Source: an uncultured Verrucomicrobiota bacterium (lineage in GTDB: Bacteria > Verrucomicrobiota > Verrucomicrobiia > Limisphaerales > UBA9464). Taken from it: a stretch of 17,418 nt of DNA. Location: assembly GCA_903864375.1 (NCBI GenBank), contig CAIPFS010000147.1:1-17418 (forward strand), written 5' to 3'. Under the pieces are notes generated by a model. The model was not told where the DNA came from. It did not search any database and worked only from the letters and a program-made list of their open reading frames with translations. Each line of letters opens with the position of its first letter. Position 1 is the stretch's first letter. Of this stretch, positions 7,837 through 16,800 are shown piece by piece. The translations under genes were made by a program, and so were the position numbers.

Positions 7837-10800
7837 GCCGAAGATGCCGTTCTACCGCCCCTGGATGCGGGAGTGACCGTAGCCGCAGTTTCCAATGCCG
7901 CGCCCGCAGTCGCGGTGCCAGCCGCGGCCCCGGTTTCCCCGTCCCCCGCTGCCGGCCCGGCAACGGCCACGGCTGCGGTGGGCTCGAATCCGGCACCCGT
8001 CCTCCGCACCGAGGTTGTGGTGGGTGGTGCGCCCTCCCGCACCAAAGGCGTTGATCGGAACATCCGGTTTCAATTCGACGGAATCCCCTATTCCGACGTG
8101 GTGGAGCGCTTTGCGCAGATGGCCGGCAAGCCATTGGTTGCCGACACCAACGTGGTGGGCACCCTGACCTACGATGATCCGAAGCCATATACCTATGGTG
8201 AGGCGTTGGACACGCTGAACCTGATGCTGTCGATGCGCGGTGTGATGTTGGTTGAGGACGGCAACAATCTTCGTCTGGTCCCCTTCAAGCAGCTTCCGTC
8301 ACTGCCTCTCAAGATACTTCGCGGCACCGAAGCCACCGGCGATGTCCGGCCCGGGGAGGTCGTCACCGTGGTGATGGATATCAACAACCTGGACCCGCGC
8401 GAGGCCTCGGAATCGATCATGCCCATGTTATCGGGTGCCGGTTCGATTGCCCCTCTCGGACGCGGACGGGGCCTGATTGTTACGGACCGTCTGGCCAACA
8501 TCCAACGCATCCGGACCCTCCTGGCCACCATCGGTACCGAACAATCGGCCGATCGCCAGATGAAGACGTATACCCTGCTGCACGCCTCCGGTGCGATTGT
8601 TTCGGACTTGATCAACCGGACCTTCGGCATCAGCACCGCACCCAAACGGACGACCTTCAATCCCAACACCAAGGCGATGGAGGTTCTGCCGCCGGACCCC
8701 AACGATTACCTGACATCGGTCTACGATGATGCCTCCCGGACCCTGCTCCTGTTCGGTCCGCCCGAGCGCCTCTCACTGGCCGAGGAGCTTGTTAACAAGT
8801 TCGAACAGAAGGATGGGACCGGCGGAGATGTCCGGATCTACTATCCGCAATCCATCAAAGCCGATGAACTGGCCAGTTTGATTCGACAGGCGGTTCCCGG
8901 TGTCGCCGCGCCGGGGGAGACCGCGAGCACGGCCGCCACCAAGGCCAGGGTGATTCCCGACACGGTCCTCAATCGTGTGATTGTCGCCGCCCCCGTTCCC
9001 GGCCAGTTGGAACAGATCGAGCAGCTGATCCTCCGGGTCGACAAGGGTGCCGTGATCAACGGGGGAGAGCCTGAAAACGGAACCGTTCCCGTCCGCTCGC
9101 AAACCGTTCAGGTGACCCGGATCTTCCGTCCGAGGACTTCCGAATCCACCAACGTGGTCGCCATCCTTCAACAGGCCCTCACACGCCGGGAGAAGAGCGG
9201 GCGGGTGACCACGAGTGCCAGCATCAGCCATGACGCCGCCAGCCAGAGTGTGGTGGTGACCGGTTCACCGGGGGATGTGCAACTGGCCAGCGACATCGTT
9301 TCCCAGTTGGAGAGTGGTGGCACCCAGCCAACACCCCTGTTGACGCGGTTCATCGACGTCGGAACCACCGACGAAGCCCGGCGTCTTCAGCCCCTGGTGG
9401 AACAACTGTACAAGAATCAACTTGGCGATGGAGTCAATGGTGCCGCATCCCGCGCCCGAATCCTGGCCGATTCGGAATCTGGAAGGCTCATCGTGACGGC
9501 CAGTCAGGAGAATCTCAGCCTGATCGAGTCGCTGGTCCGGGATCTGCGCCTCGAGAAGACCCCCGCCCAGGTCCGTCACTTGAAGGTCATCGTCCTGAAA
9601 AATACCCGGACCGAGGCGGTTCTGCCGAATCTTCAGAGCCTGGTGAACGAGCGGATGGCGGATCGCCGGTTTGCGGGGATTTCCAAGCCGTCGCTCGTGG
9701 CCGACGCCCCGAACAACCGGTTGCTGGTGACCGCCACCGATGAACAACTCAAGGAGATTGAAACGGTGATTGGCGTGGTCGATATCGCCCCGGTCCAGGC
9801 GGAGCGCCAGTTGGTGCTGCTGCCGCTCCGCTCCCGGTCCGCCGCAGAAATCCTTCCTCTGGTCACTCAACTGGCCGGACAACTCACCGTCCCCGGGCAG
9901 CCGGCACCCACCCTGATGTCCGACCCGACCGGCAAGCAGATCATCGTGCTGGCCCTGCCTGCGGATCAGGAGCGAATCCGGGCGTTGATTCAGCAGTTCG
10001 ACGTCACTCCGGCCACGGCAGCCCCGCGCGAATTTCACGGTGTCGATCTCTTTGCTTCAAAGGCGGCCGAAATCACGCCACTGGTTCAACAATTGTATCA
10101 GGAGCAACTGCGGGGCGTTTCTGAGCCGGCGGGTGGTCCGGCCACGCTGATTCCAGAGGCGCGGAGCAACCGGATCATGGTGAGCGGTTCCAGCGCAGAA
10201 ATCCAGCGGGTGGAAGCCATCATCCGGCAGTTGGATCCAGCGGAGAAGCAGGCGGTGCGCGAAGAGACCCGTGTCGTTCGGTTGAAGTCCGCATCTGCCA
10301 CGGAACTGGTGGGGTTGGTGGAAAAGAGCATGAACGCCCAGTCCCAGCAGGTGCGCGTGCAGGTCGATCCCCGCAGCAACAGCCTGATCCTGACCGGTTC
10401 CTCCACCGCTGTGGAGTCGGCCTGGCGGATGGTCCAGGAGTTGGATACGCGGGGGGACTCCGGTCAGCGGGAACTCAAGGTCATCGAGCTCAAATCATCC
10501 GATGCCAATTCGCTCACCCCCATGGTCAACAATCTGTTCCTCGAGCTTCTGAGGGACCAGAAGGGGACGGATTACGTCGTCCAGTCCAAGGTCGTTCCCG
10601 ACCCGGTGGCCAACCGGCTGGTTGTCACCGGTCCGCATGATGAGGTGGAACAGTTGGTGGCGCTCGTCGCCCGGCTCGACAATTCCCCTCAGCAGGCCCC
10701 TGGCGCGCGGGTTTTTAAACTCAGCGCCTCCGAGGCCTCCGTCCTCGCCCCGATCGTTTCCAGCGCGATGATGCGCTACGATGCGCGCGGATTACCCATC

Positions 10801-13800
10801 CGGCGGGTCACCGTGACGGCGGATGAGAAATCCAATTCCCTGATCGTCTCAGGCACCCGCTCGGATTTGCAGGATGCGGAGTCGGTGATCGAAAAGCTCG
10901 ATGGCGAATCCACTTCCAAGGAGCGCGTCCTGCGGATTTTTGAGGTCAAGGGCGATGCGGATGCGGTCGCGGCCCTTGCTCAAAAGGTCTTCGCCGCTCA
11001 AAACCCGGGACGAAACCTGTCCGGGGTGCTCAGTGTGACACCCGAGCCCGCATCCCACCGGCTCATCGTCCTGACCTCTCCGTCTCTGATGGCCCAGGTG
11101 GAGACGGTCATCCATGCGCTCGACGCCAAACCCGATCAGGGCGTTCGTGAACTGCATTCCGTCGATCTGAAGAATGCAACCGCCACGGAACTGCTTCCGC
11201 GGGTGACCCAGATTTATCAGGAACAGTCACAGGGGAAGACCATCAAGCCGGCCACCCTCTATGGGGATTCCTCCGGCACACGACTCCTTGTTCAGGGCAC
11301 GGAGGAACAGGCGGAGGCGATCCGGCAAATCGTTTCCACGCTGGAGAGTCAAAGCCGTCCCGCACGGGAAACCCGTGTTTTTGATCTGGGCAAGCTCACC
11401 GAAGCCCAGCGGGTCCTGCCCCTGGCGCGGCAGCTCTACACCGATCGCCTCGCCAGCAGCCCGCAGCTCGGTTCGCCGGACGCACAATTACTCACCGATG
11501 GACGCACGGGACGCCTGGTGGTCAGCGCACGCGGCGATCAAATGCCGGTCCTGGAAGGCATCATCACGAATCTTCAGGTCAATGCCATCGCCACCCAGGC
11601 CCCGCGCGAAACCCGGGCCATCGATGTGGGCTCTGCCGCCGATGTCCAACGTCTGCTCCCGCTGGTTCAACAGCTGTATCAAGATCAATGGAAGGACCGG
11701 CTGGATACGGATCCGGCGGATGCCCAGATCGTGGCCGACCCCAAAGGGGGCCGTATCATCGTTACCGGACGCCCTGACCACCTGAAGCAGATCGAGCTGT
11801 TGCTGCAGCAGCTCGGCACTGGCAAGGCCCGGTCGGAAAGCCGGGAGACCCGGATCCTGGATCTGACCACTGCGAGCGCCGTCGAACTGGCGGCCACCGT
11901 TCGCACCCTTTATCTGGAGGAGGCCAAAGGGCGCCTGGGCACCGTCCCGCCCGATACCATGATCACACCCGACGTCGGTGGCAACCGGCTGATCCTGGTC
12001 GGCGACACCAACGAACTCACCGCTGTCGAACAGATCGTCCACAAGCTCGACAAGGTGAGTGCCCAGGGTTCTTCGGCCCGAGTTTTTAAAATCAAATCCG
12101 CTGACCCGGACAAGGTGGCCGAAATCCTGACCTCCTCGCTGATTCGCTACGACGCCTACGGACGCCCTCAAAAGCGGGCCAATGTCTCGGTGGATGCAAA
12201 AACGAGGACACTGATCGTGACCGCAGACCCGAAGGAATTGCAGGGGGTGGCTCTGATCATTGATCAGCTGGACCAATCCCTCGGTTCCCAGGTGGAACGC
12301 AGGATGAAGGTGCTCACCCTTCAGCAGGGGCGGGTCGCCGCGTTCGCCCCCAAGGTCCGGCAATTGTATAACGATCGTCTGAAAAGTCAGCCGGATCTCG
12401 GCACCTCGGACCTGCTGATCCTGGAGGAACCCGAGAGCAACCAGTTGATTCTTGCCGGGGCTGAACCGCAGTTGAAGCTCGTGGAGCAAATCGTCGGCGA
12501 GTTGCAGTCGTCCTCGGTGGCGCAAACCGCACGCGAGACCCGGTTGCTCGAGGCCGGCAGTCCGGAGGAGCTGGCCCGGCTACTGCCGTTGGTCCAGCAG
12601 CTTTATCAGGACCAGTGGCGGGGAAAGAACAACGGGGAACTGGCCGATGCCCAAATCATCGCCGACGCGAAGAACGCCCGTTTTATCGTCACCGGGCGAA
12701 CCAATCACATTGCTGAAATCGAGTCGATCCTTCAGCAACTCCGCACCGGCAGCACCGCTTCGAGCGCACGCGACACCCGCATCTATGACCTGACCTCCGC
12801 CAGTGCTGCGGAATTGTCCGCCACCGTCCGAACTCTCTATCAGGAGCAGGCCCGGAACCGTCCGGGTGCGCCGGCCGCGGACACCTTGATCCTGCCCGAT
12901 AGCGGCGCAAATCGGATCATCGTGACCGGTGCCACCAATGAACTCGACGTGGTCGAGGAGCTCATTCACAAGCTGGACAAGGTGGGAGCCCAGAGCGCTT
13001 CGACCCGCGTTTTCAAGCTCAAATCTGCAGACCCCGAGAAGGTTGTTGAGATCCTGGGCACCGCCCTGGTTCGGTACGACGCCTACGGCCGGCCCCAGAA
13101 GCGCGTCAGCGTGGTGACGGATGTCAAGACACGGACCTTGATCGCCACGGGCGATCCGAAGGAGCTCCAGTCCGCCTCGGTCATCATTGAGCAGCTCGAT
13201 ACCTCGCTGGGCTCACAGCCCGACCGGGTGATGCGGGTCCTGCCCGTGCGCGAACGAAGTGTTCCCGAGCTTTCCTCCAAATTAATGCAGGTTTATCAAG
13301 ACCAGGCTCGCAACAATCCCCAGCTGGGGAGCACCGAACCGCTCATTCTGGGGGACGCCACCAGCAATCAGCTGATCCTGGCGGGGACAGAGAAGCAGCT
13401 GGATGCCCTCGCCCAGATCGCGGAGGTGCTGCAAAAAACCGGCGACTCCGGTGGACGCCTGGTGCGGGTGCTTCCGCTCACCCGGACCTCGGCGGCTTCT
13501 CTGGTCACCATGATTTCCCAGGTTTACGCCCGGCAGGTGGCCAGCACCGAACCTGCTGATCGGCTGATGGTCAGCGTGGGCGGCAATGACCGCACCCTCG
13601 TGGTCGATGGTCCCTCGTCGCTGCTCGGACGGGTGGAGGATTTGGTCAAGAGCCTCGATCAGCCTGGACCCGAGGGGGAAAACATCATCCAGACCGTTCG
13701 CCTCAATCGCGGTCACGCCGAGGATCTCGCCGAGGCGGTCAACAAGACCATCAGCAATCGGGCCATACCTTCCGCCGCCCGGCGCGTGAGTGTCACGGCC

Positions 13801-16800
13801 GTGCCCGGTTCCAACAGTCTTTTGATCAACGGTCCCACCAACGCCGTACAGGATGTCATGAAGATTGTTCGTGACCTGGATCAAGATGGGGCGGGCTCCA
13901 CGGACATCGAGGTGCGGATTTACAAGCTCGAGAATGGGACGGCGAAGGAAGTGTCCGCCATCCTTCTGCAACTTCTGGAATCCGTGAGCCGCAATCTGCG
14001 GGCCCGGACGGCCGGTGGAGAGCGGCAGGTTCCCGCGGCCACGGTTTCGGTCGATGAGCATTCCAACAGTCTGATCATCTCGGCCACCCGCGCCCACTTC
14101 TCCGTCGTCGAAAAGGTGCTGCCCTCGCTCGATAAGGCCCCCGAACGATCCGATCGCGACGTTCAATTCGTCTGGCTTAAAAAATCGAAGGCTTACGATG
14201 TGGCCTCCAAATTGGAGGCCATCTTCGAAGATCGTCCACGCGGACTGCGCCCGGTCATTGAGCCGGATTCGTCCAACAACTCCCTGACCATCAGTGCCCG
14301 CCGGGGTGACCTTGCGCAAATTCAGGACCTTGTGGCGCAGCTGGACCGCCCGGGACGCGACGCCGCCATCCAGGTTCGGCTGCGACCGCTCGATCATGTG
14401 GCGGCGGAACAGATGGCCACTATGCTGCGGGACATTTATCCCCAGGTGTCGGGAACTCCCCTGCGGGTGACCGAGAAGGTCACGGCACCCCCGGCGTCTT
14501 CACCTTCCAACGGGGCAAGACCCGGTGCGGATTCCTCCACCAACTCCCCGGTCCCGCCTGCCACCGAAGTCACCGGTTCGCCGGAGGTGGTCATCGCGGT
14601 CGATCACACCGCCAACGCCCTCATCCTCTCCGGACCGGGACAGGAATTGGATGCCGTGGATCGGTTGATTAGTGAGCTGTCCTTTAACTTTTACGGCAAT
14701 GAGTCGGAATTCCGGTTGTTTGCCATTCACGATGCCGACCCGTTGATCGTCGCCCGGACCCTGACGGAATTACTTCGCCAGGACCCGGTCGCCGCACCGC
14801 AGCAGCCCGGGCAGCCCCCCACGGTCCAGACCGTCAAGCCCCGCATCACCGTGGTGGCTGAACCCCGGACGCGCAGTGTGATCGTCCGGGCGCGCCCGAC
14901 CGATTTCGCCTTGATGGAGTCGTTGATCAAGCAGCTGGACAACGCAGGTCAGGCCACCCAGCTGGAGTTCCGATCGGTGGCACTGACCAACGCTCCGCCG
15001 GAAAAAATCTTGCCGATGGTTCAACAGATGGTGACCCAGCTCAATGCGACCCGCCCGGGCGATACAGCGACCGTCACCCTGGATGCCAGGTCGCGTGGTA
15101 TCGTTATCTTTGCCCGCGCTTCCGCCGCCGATCAGGTTGAAAAAATCGTTCACTCGCTCGACCGACCCTCCGCCAACGTCGAGGCCGAGGTTCGCATTCT
15201 TCCCCTCAAGCACGCCAATGCCTCTCAACTGGCATCCGTCCTTCAGGGGATGGTCAAACCGGGACCGGCGGGTGAATCCACCGCCGAGGGGCTTGAACTT
15301 CAGGAACAAATCCGCCGGCTCAAAATCCTGGATGACGATGGCAATTACCTGTTGTTGGACCTGTCGCGCCCCATCAAAATTTCTCCCGATCCTGCCGCAG
15401 GCCCCACCGGTGGTAATCGGTTGTTGGTGACGTCCACTCCGGAAAATGTCCGTGCCCTCGCTGCCGTGGTGGAGTTGATGGATACCGTGCCGGTCCTGGA
15501 TGGGGTCGGAGTCCGGCTGGTCCCTCTGGACCATGCCGACGCCACCACCGTTTCTGCCACCCTGAACACGATCTTCAATCAGGGGCGGCAGTTGGCCACC
15601 ACCAATCCCGGCACACCGCCGGGTGAACCCGCCGATCAAGGCAAGGCGCTGGTGCATCCGTTGAACATTTCCATCGATCCCCGGAGCAACACCCTCATCC
15701 TGGCCGGACAGCCGGAGACACTGATCCTCGCTCAAAAGCTGGTGCATGACATGGATCGTGAGATTGCCGGCTTCGTGACCGAAGTCCGTCTCTTCCGACT
15801 GAAACATGCCTCGGCCACCCGACTGGTTCCGATGCTGCAATCGGTTTTTGCCGAGGGCCCACCAGTTCCTGGAACCGAAGGCCTGGCCACCCAGATCACC
15901 CGGTTGCGCACGGCCAGGGAAGGAGAACACCCGCAACAAAATGCCATCCCCAAGGCAAGAGCGGCGCTCACCATCCAGGCCGACGATCCTTCCAATATCC
16001 TGATTGTTGCCGCCAGAAGCGATAACCTCCCGCTCATCGCCGATGTCATCGATCAATTGGACATTCCATCCGCCTCGGGTCTCGAGAGCGTTCGCATCTA
16101 TCCCCTGGAACATGCGGATCCCGCTTCGCTCCAGAAGGTGTTGACCGAGCTTTACAACGGTCCCCGGGCCACCGCACTTCGTCCAGACGACCGGCCGGTG
16201 ATTACGGTCGATGCCCGCACCAGTTCCCTGGTTGTGGCCGGAAACAGCAAGGCGTTTGGCATCGTGGAGGGACTGCTGAAACAGCTCGATCAGAAACTTC
16301 CTTTTGACCTTCGAGACATTGCCCTCGTTCCCCTGGAACATGCCGATGCCAATGTGGTGGCTCCCACCCTGCAAAAACTGATGGATGGCCGCGTGACCCA
16401 GCGGGCAACCCTGAATCAAGGGCAGGCAGATGCCCTCAAGGTCCTCATTCTCGCCGACCAGCGAAGCAACGCCCTCTTGGTGGGTGGCAGCCGCGAAGGT
16501 TTTGAATTGGTTCAAACGCTTGCCAGGGAACTTGATCAGGCCAATCCCGCCCTCAGCGGTCGGGTCCGGTTGATCCAGCTGAAGTATGCGGATGCCCGCG
16601 TTTTATCGACCACGCTGGCCAGTCTTTTCGATCAACGTGGTGCAGCCGGTCGCGCCCCGGATGCCCAGCGGACCAAGCCGATCATCCTCGCAGACTCACG
16701 CAGCAACGCCCTGCTGGTCTCCGCCGGTCAGGAAGACAGCCAGACCCTCGATGAGTTGCTGACCCGCCTCGACCAGAAACCGGAGAATCCGTCCCAGATT

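Noticed and set aside
8881..8930. Possible secretin channel motif (VPGVAAPGE)
   Set aside because: It superficially recalls VPxLGxIPxLG but sits in the loop of N-domain unit 3 and lacks the Leu-Gly pairs and surrounding beta-barrel strands.
11488..14397. Long minus-strand open frames (11488-12525 and 13282-14397)
   Set aside because: They are antisense shadows of the N-domain array. Their apparent internal repetition simply mirrors the sense repeats.
14770..16515. 581-codon open frame on the minus strand
   Set aside because: It lies fully opposite the giant secretin-like gene. Its product has no recognisable domain and arises from GC-biased codons of the + strand repeats. The + strand frame has clear, repeated domain structure.
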